Assembly (NCBI GenBank): GCA_017527065.1 | Contig: JAFXQO010000025.1 | Span: 38,001-102,000, forward strand | Direction of reading: 5' to 3' | DNA length: 64,000 nt | From: Clostridia bacterium | GTDB lineage: Bacteria > Bacillota > Clostridia > Christensenellales > Aristaeellaceae | Part shown: piece by piece, positions 17,955 through 29,067 of the stretch | Numbering within the stretch: the first letter of the stretch is position 1 | Layout of the letters: every line of letters starts with the position of its first letter | Translations under genes and position numbers: made by a program | The notes under the pieces: generated by a model | The model's database searches: none | Seen by the model: the letters and a program-made list of their open reading frames with translations, nothing else | What the model was told of the DNA's origin: nothing

Positions 17955-19346
17955 TTATGCCGCCTTCTTCTTTCCGCGCTTCCCGGCGTTCAGCCCGGCG
18001 GAACGTTCTTCCGGCGCCTTGTACCACCAGGACAGGAAGATCACGGAGGGAATCATGCCCAGTACCCAGCCGGAGGGCGCGGCGATCCATATGCCGATAT
18101 AACCCCAGAATATGGGCAGCAGCAGAGAAAGCCCGATTTTGCAGACCAGTTCCACGATGCTGGATAGAAGCGTGACCCTCACCGCGCCGATTCCGCGCAG
18201 GCAGGAATTCAGCGACCAGATGGACCCAAGGGCGATCAGCAGCGCCGCTTCGATCCGGATCATGGCCACAGCCCGTTCGAACACGGCTTCATTGCCCTCA
18301 TCCATAAAGACCAGGGCCAGGCGCGGGGCAAAGAGCTCAATGACCAAGGTCGACAGGAGGGCGAGCGAGCAGACGATCATCAGGCCCTTGCGCAGGCCTT
18401 CCTTGATGCGGTCATATCTCTTTGCGCCGAAGTTCTGCCCCGCGTACACGGAAAACGAGAAAGCCAGATTGGAAAACGAGACCGTTGCCAGCTGCTCCAC
18501 CTTGCTGCCGATCGTAAAGGCCGCCACGGTATCCGACCCGTAGGAATTGATGACGGCGGTGATGACGAACATGCCGACGCAGAGCGTGGCGCTCTGAAGG
18601 CACATGGGCACGCCGATCCGCACGTATTCGCGGATCATTTCCCTGTCAAAGCGCCAGGCGGCGGCGTCAGGGCGCAGCCGGGGGTATTTCTTCAGCATGT
18701 ATACGCCGCACAGCACCGCCGACACGCACTGGGAGAGGATCGTTGCCCAGGCGACGCCGGCGACGCCGCTGTTCAGCGCGAGCACGAAAAGGAGATCCAG
18801 GACAACGTTCAGGAGCGAGCAGATAACCAGGAAATACAGCGGCGTCCTTGAGTCGCCGATGGCCCTGAGGACGGCCGCCACCCCGTTATACGACATGAGG
18901 GCGATCGTCAGGCCGCCGACGATGCGTATATACTTTACGGAGTCATCGATGATGTTTTCCGGCGTGCCCAGAAGCCGCATAAACGGCCGGGCTCCGAAGA
19001 ACGCGATGAGCCCCAGCGTTATTCCGCCAAAGAGGACCAGATACAGCGCGTGAGAGATCGCTTTTTTCAAGCGGGCCTCCTGCCGGGCGCCTTCGGCCTG
19101 GGAGACGATGACGGACAGGGCGTTGGTCATGCCTCCGCCCATCTGCATGAAAAACATCATCGTCGAACTGGTCGCTCCGATGGCGGCCAGGGCCTCGATG
19201 CTCACATAGCGGCCCACGACGATCGTGTCCACCATATTGTACATGAGCTGGAAAAGGCCGCCGATGAACATGGGGATGGCAAAAACGATCAACAGTTTCG
19301 CGGGATCGCCCTGAGTCATATTGAGACTGGTACTTTTCTTCTGCAT
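17955..19346 (-). CDS. MATE-family efflux protein
   Basis: A 463-residue MATE antiporter, distinct from the one at 15526. It has the DinF/NorM-like opening GDPAKLLIVFAIPMFIGG, QLMYNMVDTIVVGRYV and a repeat-half motif IGVPMCLQSATLCVGMFVI. The C-terminus ends in a basic tail. The start at 19346 has GGAGG; the much longer open frame upstream is antisense to, and overlaps, topB and encodes an Arg-rich sequence with no family features. The substrate is unknown. Confidence 0.93.
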   Translation of the reverse strand: MQKKSTSLNMTQGDPAKLLIVFAIPMFIGGLFQLMYNMVDTIVVGRYVSIEALAAIGATSSTMMFFMQMGGGMTNALSVIVSQAEGARQEARLKKAISHALYLVLFGGITLGLIAFFGARPFMRLLGTPENIIDDSVKYIRIVGGLTIALMSYNGVAAVLRAIGDSRTPLYFLVICSLLNVVLDLLFVLALNSGVAGVAWATILSQCVSAVLCGVYMLKKYPRLRPDAAAWRFDREMIREYVRIGVPMCLQSATLCVGMFVITAVINSYGSDTVAAFTIGSKVEQLATVSFSNLAFSFSVYAGQNFGAKRYDRIKEGLRKGLMIVCSLALLSTLVIELFAPRLALVFMDEGNEAVFERAVAMIRIEAALLIALGSIWSLNSCLRGIGAVRVTLLSSIVELVCKIGLSLLLPIFWGYIGIWIAAPSGWVLGMIPSVIFLSWWYKAPEERSAGLNAGKRGKKKAA

Positions 19347-19389
19347 AGGCTTTGTTTCCTCCGCAACAGTGTCCGCACTTTGTTTTCTC

Positions 19390-21678
<2,289 letters not shown>

Positions 21679-21698
21679 ATCTTTTCTCCGGCATGTGG

Positions 21699-21736
21699 AA
21701 CCGGCGCATCAGGCGATGCCGTCCGATGCGCCGGTT
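21699..21736 (-). terminator. Hairpin between murA and topB
   Basis: A perfect 12-bp stem, AACCGGCGCATC with GATGCGCCGGTT, encloses a small inner GGC/GCC hairpin. It follows the murA stop codon and precedes topB. There is no clear T run, so it may act as a weak terminator or message-stabilising element. Confidence 0.55.
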
Positions 21737-21742
21737 TGTCGT

Positions 21743-23017
21743 TCAGTAATCGCTCTCCCGCGCGCTCCATTCCACCCGCGCGCCCAGTTTTGCGAGCTTC
21801 TTGTCGATGTTCTCGTAGCCGCGCCGGATGAAGTGCGCGTTGGAGATCTCCGTCGTGCCCTCGGCGATCAGCCCGGCCACCACCAGCGCCGCGCCGGCCC
21901 GCAGGTCGGTGGCCGCCACGGGCGCGCTGGTGAGCTTGTCGACGCCCTCCACGATGGCCACCCGATCCACCACGCGGATGTTCGCGCCCATGCGCCGCAG
22001 CTCGTCCACATAGCGGAAGCGCGCCTCGAAGATGTTCTCCGTGACGAAGCTGGTGCCGCCGGCGATGGAGAGCATGCTCACCATGGGCTGCTGCAGGTCG
22101 GTGGGGAAGCCGGGGTAGTACTGGGTCTTGACGTTGATGCCCCGCAGGTTCCCGCCGCCGCGCACGTGGATGCGGTCGTCCTCGTCGCGCACGTAGACGC
22201 CCATCTCCAGGAGCTTGGCCGACAGCGCCTCCATGTGGAAGGGGATGGTGTCGGTGAGCACCACGTCGCCGCCCGTCGCCGCCGCGGCGATCATCAGCGT
22301 GCCGGTCTCGATCTGGTCCGGAATGACGGCGTAGGTGGAGCCGTGCAGCTCCCGGCCGCCGCGTATGCGGATGGTGTCCGTGCCCGCGCCCTTGACCCAC
22401 GCGCCCATGCTGCCCAGGAAGTTGGCCAGGTCGACGATGTGCGGCTCCTTGGCCGCGTTGTGGATGGTGGTGCTGCCCTCGGCGTAAACGGCGGCCAGCA
22501 TGGTGTTGACCGTCGCGCCCACGCTGGGCATGTCCAGGTGCACGTCCGCGCCGACGAGGTGATCGCCCACGGCGTTGAACACGCCGCCCTGGGTGTTCAC
22601 GTCGGCGCCCAGCGTGGTCCAGCCCTTGATGGTCTGGTCGATGGGGCGCGCGCCGATGTCGCAGCCCCCGGGCATGGGCACGTGGGCTTTGCCGAAGCGC
22701 CCCATCAGCGCCGGCACGAGATAGTAGGACGCGCGCATCCGGCGGGCCAGCTCGTAGGGCGGGTCGTAGCGGTTGATTGTCGTCGGGTCGACGCGCATGG
22801 TGTCGCCGTCGAACTCCACGACCGCGCCCAGCCATGCGAGCATGTCCGCCAGCACGTGCACATCCGCCACGTCGGGCAGGTTTTCGATGGTGCAGGGCGA
22901 ATTCGCCAGCACCGTCGCCGGGATGATGGCGACGGCCGCGTTTTTGCCGCCGCTCACCTTGACCTCGCCGCGCAGCGGAACGCCGCCTTCTATTGTAAAG
23001 AATTCTTTCTTAGCCAT
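21743..23017 (-). CDS. murA: UDP-N-acetylglucosamine 1-carboxyvinyltransferase
   Basis: A 424-residue MurA, the enzyme of the first committed step of peptidoglycan synthesis: transfer of enolpyruvate from phosphoenolpyruvate to UDP-GlcNAc. The catalytic cysteine targeted by fosfomycin is C119 in PMPGGCDIGARP, and the conserved lysine is K25 in SGGKNAA. The length is normal. There may be a second MurA paralogue elsewhere, as is usual in Firmicutes. It runs divergently from the YgjP-type gene. Confidence 0.96.
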   Translation of the reverse strand: MAKKEFFTIEGGVPLRGEVKVSGGKNAAVAIIPATVLANSPCTIENLPDVADVHVLADMLAWLGAVVEFDGDTMRVDPTTINRYDPPYELARRMRASYYLVPALMGRFGKAHVPMPGGCDIGARPIDQTIKGWTTLGADVNTQGGVFNAVGDHLVGADVHLDMPSVGATVNTMLAAVYAEGSTTIHNAAKEPHIVDLANFLGSMGAWVKGAGTDTIRIRGGRELHGSTYAVIPDQIETGTLMIAAAATGGDVVLTDTIPFHMEALSAKLLEMGVYVRDEDDRIHVRGGGNLRGINVKTQYYPGFPTDLQQPMVSMLSIAGGTSFVTENIFEARFRYVDELRRMGANIRVVDRVAIVEGVDKLTSAPVAATDLRAGAALVVAGLIAEGTTEISNAHFIRRGYENIDKKLAKLGARVEWSARESDY

Positions 23018-23246
23018 TCTGTCTGCAAGCCGGATCCTCCGGCACTCCCGTCTGTTATCTCAGCGCCTGTCGGCCTTCCGACAGCATTCCCAAATCATTA
23101 TAAACGCTTGTCCGTGTTCTTTCAAGCGCTGTCCGGTTATTTTTCGCGGTCTGCCGGACCCCGTCAGGCAGGATTTGACCGGTCTTTGTCGAAATATGAG
23201 AAAGATGTTTTCCCGAAATCGACGCCGTAAAGGAGAAGGAACGCCC

Positions 23247-23951
23247 ATGCTGCGCACGGTGAAGGCCGGAAAGGAAACCATAGAATACGAGCTCATTCAG
23301 ACCGCGCGCGCCTCGCTCCAGCTGCGGGCGCTGCCGGACAGGCTGCGCCTGTTCGCGCCGAAGAACTACCCGCTTCGCCAGGCGGACCAGTTCGTGCGCG
23401 ACCGGGCCGACTGGATCCGCCAGGCGCGGGCGCAGCTGGACGCCTACCGTGACCGGGAGGCGGAGCGTTTCCCCATGACGGACGGCATGTCCGTGCCCCT
23501 GGAGGGCAGGCAGTGGACGCTGCGCCTTGAGACGGCCCCGCGGCGGAGCGCGCGATTCGAAGACGGCGTCATACTGCTGCGCGCGCCGGACATCTCGCCC
23601 GACGCCGTGCGCGGGCAGCTGCGCGACGCCCTCATCGAGCGCGCGCGGGCGCGCATCGAACAACGGCTGGCGCATTACATCCCGCTGATCGGCCGCCGGC
23701 CCGGCCGCGTGACCATCCGCGAGCAGCGCACCAAGTGGGGCAGCTGCTCCAGCAAGAACAACCTGAACTTCAACTGGAAGCTCATCATGGCCCCGCCCGA
23801 GGCGCTGGACTACGTGGTCGTCCACGAGCTGTGCCACCTGTATGAATTCAACCATTCGGCGAAGTTCTGGGAGCGCATGGCGCGTTACCAGCCGGATTAC
23901 GCCGTGTGGCGCGATTTCCTGCGCTCCGGCTGGGCCCACCCCTACAACTGA
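23247..23951 (+). CDS. YgjP/SprT-like M48-type metallopeptidase (DUF45)
   Basis: A 234-residue protein of the YgjP-like family. The zinc motif HELCH lies in VVHELCHLYEFNHSAKFW, and the family block WGSCSSKNNLNFNWKL precedes it. The N-terminal half is an all-beta segment typical of this group. It is likely a cytoplasmic zinc protease of uncertain role. The ATG at 23247 follows AAAGGAG; the open frame upstream is antisense to murA and is not part of the gene. Confidence 0.92.
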   Translation: MLRTVKAGKETIEYELIQTARASLQLRALPDRLRLFAPKNYPLRQADQFVRDRADWIRQARAQLDAYRDREAERFPMTDGMSVPLEGRQWTLRLETAPRRSARFEDGVILLRAPDISPDAVRGQLRDALIERARARIEQRLAHYIPLIGRRPGRVTIREQRTKWGSCSSKNNLNFNWKLIMAPPEALDYVVVHELCHLYEFNHSAKFWERMARYQPDYAVWRDFLRSGWAHPYN

Positions 23952-23984
23952 CGGTTTATATTATACGGAAAGGATGGAATCACT

Positions 23985-24629
23985 ATGCAGGCGGATTATG
24001 AACTGCTCTATCTGAAGGGAGAAAACGCCCTGCCCCTCTCCGGCGAATTCGACCCGGAGGCCCTGCCGGCGCCCTGGAAGGCCCTGAACGAGGCCAGGCT
24101 CGACCAGTGTCCCTGGGGCGGCGAGTACCGGCCCCTGTGCGGGGCGCGGGCGGGCTGGAACGAGAACGGCATCCACGTGCTCATGTACGCGAAGGAGCCG
24201 GAGATCCGGGCCGAAGTGACGGAGATCGGCGGCATGGTCTGCAACGACAGCTGCCTGGAGTTCTTCCTCGCGCCGGACGCGGCAAAGCCCCTCTACGTCA
24301 ACTGCGAGGTAAATCCCAACTGCGTGATGCACATTGGCCTGGGGGAGGGGCGGCATGGCCGCGCCGTCCTGAAGGAGATCCCGGCGGGCTTCAATCCCAC
24401 CCACTCCGAGCATAAAGGCGGCTGGTGGGCCGTGAGCTACACCATCCCCGCCGCGTTTCTGAAGGAACATTTCGGCGTGACGCCCGCCGCCGGGCAGATG
24501 ATGCGCGGCAATTTCTACAAGTGCGGCGACATGACCGGCCACGTCCACTACTGCATGTTCAAGCCCTACGACACGCCCAGGCCGGACTACCACCGGCCGG
24601 AGCAGTTCGCGTCGATGGTGTTGAAATAA
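23985..24629 (+). CDS. CBM9-like / DOMON-type carbohydrate-binding protein
   Basis: A 214-residue protein matching the carbohydrate-binding family 9-like fold: NENGIHVLMYAKEPEIRAEV, NDSCLEFFLAP, NCEVNPNCVMHIG and a C-terminal MRGNFYKCGD followed by HYCMFKPYD. It has no signal peptide, so it is probably cytoplasmic or a fold homologue without secretion. It converges on two glycoside hydrolase genes, which suggests a role in glycan handling. The ligand is unknown. Confidence 0.8.
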   Translation: MQADYELLYLKGENALPLSGEFDPEALPAPWKALNEARLDQCPWGGEYRPLCGARAGWNENGIHVLMYAKEPEIRAEVTEIGGMVCNDSCLEFFLAPDAAKPLYVNCEVNPNCVMHIGLGEGRHGRAVLKEIPAGFNPTHSEHKGGWWAVSYTIPAAFLKEHFGVTPAAGQMMRGNFYKCGDMTGHVHYCMFKPYDTPRPDYHRPEQFASMVLK

Positions 24630-24642
24630 GCTCATACAACGC

Positions 24643-24674
24643 CCAGCGCCCCGGCCGTTTGGCCGGGGCGCTGG
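24643..24674. terminator. Convergent hairpin terminator
   Basis: A perfect 14-bp GC-rich stem, CCAGCGCCCCGGCC with GGCCGGGGCGCTGG, and a GTTT loop, lies between the two converging genes. T runs are absent on both sides. Confidence 0.65.
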
Positions 24675-24688
24675 CGCGTCCATGGGCG

Positions 24689-26125
24689 TTATTCGATGGC
24701 CACCGTGCGGAGGAGGCGGCCCGATTCATCCGATATGGCGCGCACGCCGCAGGGCCCCGCGTACACCTGGCGGCCGTCCGCCCGGGCGACGGCCTTCTCC
24801 CCGTCGTTGTCGACGCGGTAGACGTGGCCGTTCCACTGAACCTCATACTGGCAGGGCAGTCCGCCGGCCATGCTGAAGCGCACCTCGCCCTCCCTGAGGC
24901 CCACGCCCCAGATGCGCTCGATGTAGCCCAGCGCCGAGAGCAGCGTGGGGCCGTAGGCGTCCTGGATGGGTTCGGAAGAGCCCGGCGCGATGGGACGGTG
25001 GGATTTCAGCCCCACCTTCGAGGGCGCGCCGGTAAACGGGTCGAACTGCTGGGAAAACACATATTCCCCGTCGATGATCGCCAGCATGAGCCGCCGGCCG
25101 AGCCGCGTGACGATGGGCTCGTAGCCGTAGTTCTCCAGCGCCGTCATGGCGCGCTGGTAGGTGAGGCCCTCGCACTGGCCGCTCCAGTTGTTTTCCGGCG
25201 CGTTGCGGAAGGCGGGATCGTTCGCCGCCACGCTGGGCAGGGGCATGGGCGTCCAGAATTCGGCGGGGTTGAGCAGGTGTTCCCGCACGAAGCGGTCCGC
25301 CATGTCCTGGGAAACGCTGCCCCAGTACATGCAGCGCAGCGTGTTGTGGCAGAGGACGTTCACCGTGTTCCCGTGTTTGTCGCGGTCGTAGAGCGCGCCC
25401 CGCGCCTCGTCCCAGAGGCGGCTTCGCAGCGTCGTGGCGACGCGGCCGGCCTTCTCCCGCCAGCGCTTTGCGTCGTCCTCCTGCCCGCGCAGGCGGCTGA
25501 TCTTCGCCAGCGTGCTACGGCATGCGAAGGAGAAGGAGGTCACGTCCATGGAGGCCATGGGCACCACCCGCAGATCCTCGGGCGGCGTTTCGCTGGGCCA
25601 GCGGCCCGGCGCGTCGCCGTAGCGCACGGCGTTGTCCTCGCCGGTGTCGAAGGCGCAGAAGGCCGAGAGCAGGCCGTCGCCGCTGATGTCGCGCCGCCGC
25701 CAGAGGTATTCGTCGAAGCGGCGCAGGGTATCGGCCAACATGTCGAGCCAGGCCCGGTCGCGGCCCAGCAGATAGTAAAGGTTCATCGCCGGGCCGGGGA
25801 AGCAGAAGCCCTGGAACTGGTTGAACTGCGGATCGATAGCGCCGCCCTCGCAGGCGATGGCCCCGGCCAGGCGGCCGTCTTCGCGCTGGTGGCGCATGAA
25901 GAGCAGGCTGTTGTTGACCGCGGCCTGCAGGTCGCGCAGGGCGTACATCTCGCCGCCCATGGGCTGGGTCTCCAGCCAGATCTTCTCGTAACCCCCGCCC
26001 TCGACCAGCACGCGGTCGCCGGCGAAGTCCTTCAGATTCAGGCGGCACTTGCGCTCCGCCTCGTCATAGACCTTCTGCAGCGCCGCCTCGGCGCAGGAGA
26101 AGGACACGCTCACGTTGGGCAGCAT
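24689..26125 (-). CDS. MGH1/GH63-like (alpha/alpha)6-barrel glycoside hydrolase
   Basis: A 478-residue protein resembling the MGH1-like glycoside hydrolase domain (mannosylglycerate hydrolase/GH63-type barrel). Indicative blocks are QFNQFQGFCFPGPAMNLYY, RLWDEARGALYDRD, NNWSGQCEGLTYQRAMTAL and the C-terminal IQDAYGPTLLSALGYIERIWG. There is no signal peptide, so the substrate is likely an imported oligosaccharide. It lies 24 bases downstream of the GH43 gene on the same strand and they probably form an operon. The exact glycosidic bond is unknown. Confidence 0.78.
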   Translation of the reverse strand: MLPNVSVSFSCAEAALQKVYDEAERKCRLNLKDFAGDRVLVEGGGYEKIWLETQPMGGEMYALRDLQAAVNNSLLFMRHQREDGRLAGAIACEGGAIDPQFNQFQGFCFPGPAMNLYYLLGRDRAWLDMLADTLRRFDEYLWRRRDISGDGLLSAFCAFDTGEDNAVRYGDAPGRWPSETPPEDLRVVPMASMDVTSFSFACRSTLAKISRLRGQEDDAKRWREKAGRVATTLRSRLWDEARGALYDRDKHGNTVNVLCHNTLRCMYWGSVSQDMADRFVREHLLNPAEFWTPMPLPSVAANDPAFRNAPENNWSGQCEGLTYQRAMTALENYGYEPIVTRLGRRLMLAIIDGEYVFSQQFDPFTGAPSKVGLKSHRPIAPGSSEPIQDAYGPTLLSALGYIERIWGVGLREGEVRFSMAGGLPCQYEVQWNGHVYRVDNDGEKAVARADGRQVYAGPCGVRAISDESGRLLRTVAIE

Positions 26126-26149
26126 GGAAAAGCCCTCCTTGTCATAAGC

Positions 26150-27013
26150 TCACGGCATGGCCAGGCGGCCGGCCTTTTCTTCGATCGGGTAGAAATGCGG
26201 CCGCTCCTTTAAGTGTTCGTTCGGGCTGTGCAGGGTGAGCCGCAGCTGGCCGTCGAGGCCGCGGAAGACCATGCCGTGGCCGCCGTCCTGCCGGAACAGG
26301 GGCTCGGCCTGCCGCCAGGGGCCGTCGATTTCGCCGCTTTCGGACACGGCCTGCCCCTCGGTGTAGCCGCTCTCGGAGAGGCTGGCCCACAGGAGCGCCA
26401 GCCCGCCGTCCGCCAGCCGCCAGAGGAAGGGCCCATCGGTGACGAAGCCCTCCATGCCGGAGGAATGCTTGATCGCCCGGCACCAGGCCGCCTGGGAGGC
26501 GTGGAACAGCGTCAGCGGCTCGCCCGCCGGCGCGCGCAGGTCGTCCGTCAGCGGCAGCGCGCAGATGGAGCCGTCGCCCGCCTGCACCCACTCATGGCAG
26601 AAGACCATGTACGGCCGGCCCTGTCTGTCGGCGTAGAACGTGCCGTCCAGACACTCCCACGCCGCGGGCGTCACCGGGCCGTCGGACCAGGGCGCGTAGG
26701 GCCCCATGGGCGTCTCGGCGCGCAGGATGGCCGTGCCGCGGCGGCGCGTCTCGCTCTTGAAGGAGGCGAACATGTAGAACGCGCCCCGCCAGGGATGCAC
26801 CTCGGGGGCCCAGTAATTGCGGTCGGCCCAGAAGGAGCCGTCGTTCTCAAAGCAAACGTGCGGGCCGTCCCATGTTTCCAGGTCGTCGCTCACATACACG
26901 TCGAAGCCGCTGGCCACGCCCCAGCAGGTCGCGCCGCGGGTGCCGTAGAGATAGTACTTTCCTCCGTGCACCAGCACGAAGGGATCGCGGATGTTGATGT
27001 CCTGGCTCTGCAT
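26150..27013 (-). CDS. Glycoside hydrolase family 43-like protein
   Basis: A 287-residue five-bladed beta-propeller hydrolase of the GH43 type (arabinosidase/xylosidase superfamily). The family aspartate is in NIRDPFVLVHGGKYYLYGT, the second acidic region is YWAPEVHPWRGAFYMFAS, and MEGFVTDGPFLW may supply the general acid. It is cytoplasmic, with no signal peptide. The start at 27013 follows GGAAAGGA; the longer frame upstream overlaps azlD. Substrate class is inferred only from the family. Confidence 0.87.
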   Translation of the reverse strand: MQSQDINIRDPFVLVHGGKYYLYGTRGATCWGVASGFDVYVSDDLETWDGPHVCFENDGSFWADRNYWAPEVHPWRGAFYMFASFKSETRRRGTAILRAETPMGPYAPWSDGPVTPAAWECLDGTFYADRQGRPYMVFCHEWVQAGDGSICALPLTDDLRAPAGEPLTLFHASQAAWCRAIKHSSGMEGFVTDGPFLWRLADGGLALLWASLSESGYTEGQAVSESGEIDGPWRQAEPLFRQDGGHGMVFRGLDGQLRLTLHSPNEHLKERPHFYPIEEKAGRLAMP

Positions 27014-27051
27014 GGCGTTTCTTCCTTTCCGGCGCGTCGACGCGCCGCCGT

Positions 27052-27369
27052 TCAGATCATGGACGCGATCACCTGGATCGCGAAGGCCGCGGCGCTGGCC
27101 GCGATGGCCACGGTGAGCAGCGATTTCTCCATCCAGGCCAGCCCCAGCGCCACGGCCAGCGCGGCGCAGGCGGAGGGCAGGCTGCCGGTGGCGTAGAGTA
27201 TGGCCGGAAAGGTCATGGCGCTCAGCACGGCGTAGGGCACATAATAGAGGAACGAGCGGATGAAGCGGCTGCTGATGCGCCGGCGGAAGGCCGCCAGGGG
27301 CAGCATGCGGATGAGGTAAGTGACCACCGCCATCGTCAGCACATAGGGGAGAAAATAGCTCCAGTTCAC
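27052..27369 (-). CDS. azlD: Branched-chain amino acid exporter subunit AzlD
   Basis: A 105-residue membrane protein with four hydrophobic segments, the small partner of the AzlCD exporter. The block LTMAVVTYLIRMLPLAAFRR is typical of AzlD. It begins with GTG, and the GTGA overlap with the azlC stop codon indicates translational coupling. The complex is known to export branched-chain amino acids or their analogues. Confidence 0.92.
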   Translation of the reverse strand: MNWSYFLPYVLTMAVVTYLIRMLPLAAFRRRISSRFIRSFLYYVPYAVLSAMTFPAILYATGSLPSACAALAVALGLAWMEKSLLTVAIAASAAAFAIQVIASMI

Positions 27370-28076
27370 GCGGCGTCCTCCTCTTCATCGCTCTCCGGGA
27401 TGGGGAACAGCCTCGCGCACAGCGCGGACACGGCGACCGCGCAGATGATGATCGCGAAGCCGCTGGAGATTCTGTTCAGGCCGGGCAGGTAATACATGGC
27501 GCAGCTCAGCGCCGCCGCCAGCACCACCGCCAGCCGCACGGCGCGGCTGTGCTTGGCGGGCGGCACCACGATGGCGATGAACATGGCGTAGATGGCCACG
27601 CCCAGCGCGTCGCGCAGTATGTCCGGCAGCAGCGTGCCCGCCGCCGCTCCAAGGCAGGTGCCCAGCGCCCAGCCGATGTACGGCGCGGCGATCAGCCCGT
27701 AGAGGTAGCGTCGGCCCACCGATCCCTTCTGCCCGGCGGCCACGGCGAACACCTCGTCGGTGTTGCAGAAGGCGAAAAGCATGCGGTGGGGGGTGGTCAT
27801 CGAGCCGTCCAGCTTCTGGGAGAGCGACAGCGACATGAGCGCGTAGCGCAGGTTGATGATGAACTGCGTCAGCGCCACCTCCAGCATCGGCGCGCCCGCG
27901 GCGATGAGGTTCAGCCCGGCCAGCTGCCCGGCGGAGGTGACGTTCGTCATGGAGATGAACACCGCCTGGGCGATGGTGAGCCCGGCGCGCGCGGCCATCA
28001 TGCCGAACGTGAAGGAGACGGACAGATACCCCAGCCCTATGGGAATGCCGTCTTTGAAGCCCTTTGTGAAAGTCAT
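27366..28076 (-). CDS. azlC: Branched-chain amino acid exporter subunit AzlC
   Basis: A 236-residue membrane protein, the large subunit of the AzlCD exporter. Family blocks are GFKDGIPIGLGYLSVSFTFG, INLRYALMSLSLSQ and FCNTDEVFAVAA. It is the first gene of the azlCD pair. No Lrp-like regulator is adjacent. Confidence 0.94.
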   Translation of the reverse strand: MTFTKGFKDGIPIGLGYLSVSFTFGMMAARAGLTIAQAVFISMTNVTSAGQLAGLNLIAAGAPMLEVALTQFIINLRYALMSLSLSQKLDGSMTTPHRMLFAFCNTDEVFAVAAGQKGSVGRRYLYGLIAAPYIGWALGTCLGAAAGTLLPDILRDALGVAIYAMFIAIVVPPAKHSRAVRLAVVLAAALSCAMYYLPGLNRISSGFAIIICAVAVSALCARLFPIPESDEEEDAA

Positions 28077-28146
28077 ATCGTCTCCCGACGCCCCCTCGCG
28101 CTTCCGGCCCTGGATTATCGGTTCAAGAGCCCGGTTTCCTCATTTC

Positions 28147-29049
28147 TCACTGTCCGCCCTGCCGCATGATCTCCAAAAGATCCCAGATGCGCTGCAGGTC
28201 GTCCGCCGTCTGGTAGTGCACGATGAGCCTGCCGTGGTTCTCGTCGCCGGAGAGCTCGGCCTTCGTGCCGAAAACGTCCCGCGCCATGCGCTCCAGCTGT
28301 CTGAATTCGGGGTCGCGCGGCGGCTCGGGTCTCCTGACGGGCGCGGCCTCCAGCTGTTTGCAGGCGCGCTCCAGCTGACGCACGGACCAGCCCTGGGCGG
28401 CCGCCGTCTGGGCCAGCCTGAGCTGCTTTCCGGCGGGGGCCGTGACCAGGGCGCGGGCGTGCCCGGCGGAGAGGGTCCCCTCGCGCAGCATATCGAGGAT
28501 GGGCTCGGGCAGTGTGAGCAGGCGCAAAAGGTTCGCCAGGGCGGGGCGGCTCTTGCCCAGCCGCTCGGCGGCGGCCTCCTGGGTGAGCCCGCACTGCTCC
28601 ATCAGGCCCCTGACGCCCATGGCTTCCTCAACGGGGTTCAGGTCGTCGCGCTGCAGGTTCTCGATCAGCGCGGCCTCGAGGCGTTTCACTTCGTCCCAGT
28701 CGCGCACGATGGCGGGGATCTCATCAAGGCCCGCCTGCCGCGCCGCGCGCCAGCGCCGTTCGCCCGCGATGATGGTGTAGCGCCGCCCGGACCTGTACAC
28801 CAGGATGGGCTGGATGACGCCCATCGAGCGGATGGACGCGGCCAGCTCGTTCATCGCCTCTTCATCGAAGCGCTTGCGGGGCTGGTCGCGGTTGGGGTCG
28901 ATGTCGCTCAGCCTGAGGGAGACGACGGCCTCGCCGCCTTCCGGCTGCGGATTTTCCGCCAGCGGATTCACCAGGGGATTGGCGTCCCCGCCCAGCCCGC
29001 CCAGCAGCGCGTCGAGGCCGCGGCCCAGGCCGCCCTTGCTCTTAGCCAT
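28147..29049 (-). CDS. parB: Chromosome-partitioning protein ParB/Spo0J
   Basis: A 300-residue ParB-family CTPase and DNA-binding protein. The start KSKGGLGRGLDALLGG is typical of chromosomal Spo0J. The CTP-binding motif is AGERRWRAA, with ENLQRDDLNPVEEA after it, and a KorB-type HTH follows around residues 150-180. The C-terminus is a short dimer domain. It works with ParA, encoded 18 bases upstream, to load SMC and separate origins. No convincing parS site was seen nearby. Confidence 0.96.
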   Translation of the reverse strand: MAKSKGGLGRGLDALLGGLGGDANPLVNPLAENPQPEGGEAVVSLRLSDIDPNRDQPRKRFDEEAMNELAASIRSMGVIQPILVYRSGRRYTIIAGERRWRAARQAGLDEIPAIVRDWDEVKRLEAALIENLQRDDLNPVEEAMGVRGLMEQCGLTQEAAAERLGKSRPALANLLRLLTLPEPILDMLREGTLSAGHARALVTAPAGKQLRLAQTAAAQGWSVRQLERACKQLEAAPVRRPEPPRDPEFRQLERMARDVFGTKAELSGDENHGRLIVHYQTADDLQRIWDLLEIMRQGGQ

Positions 29050-29067
29050 GTTTCTTCGCCTCCGTGG

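Noticed and set aside
24425-26212. 595-codon plus-strand frame opposite the MGH1-like gene
   Set aside because: It is a shadow frame; the minus strand has coherent hydrolase motifs.
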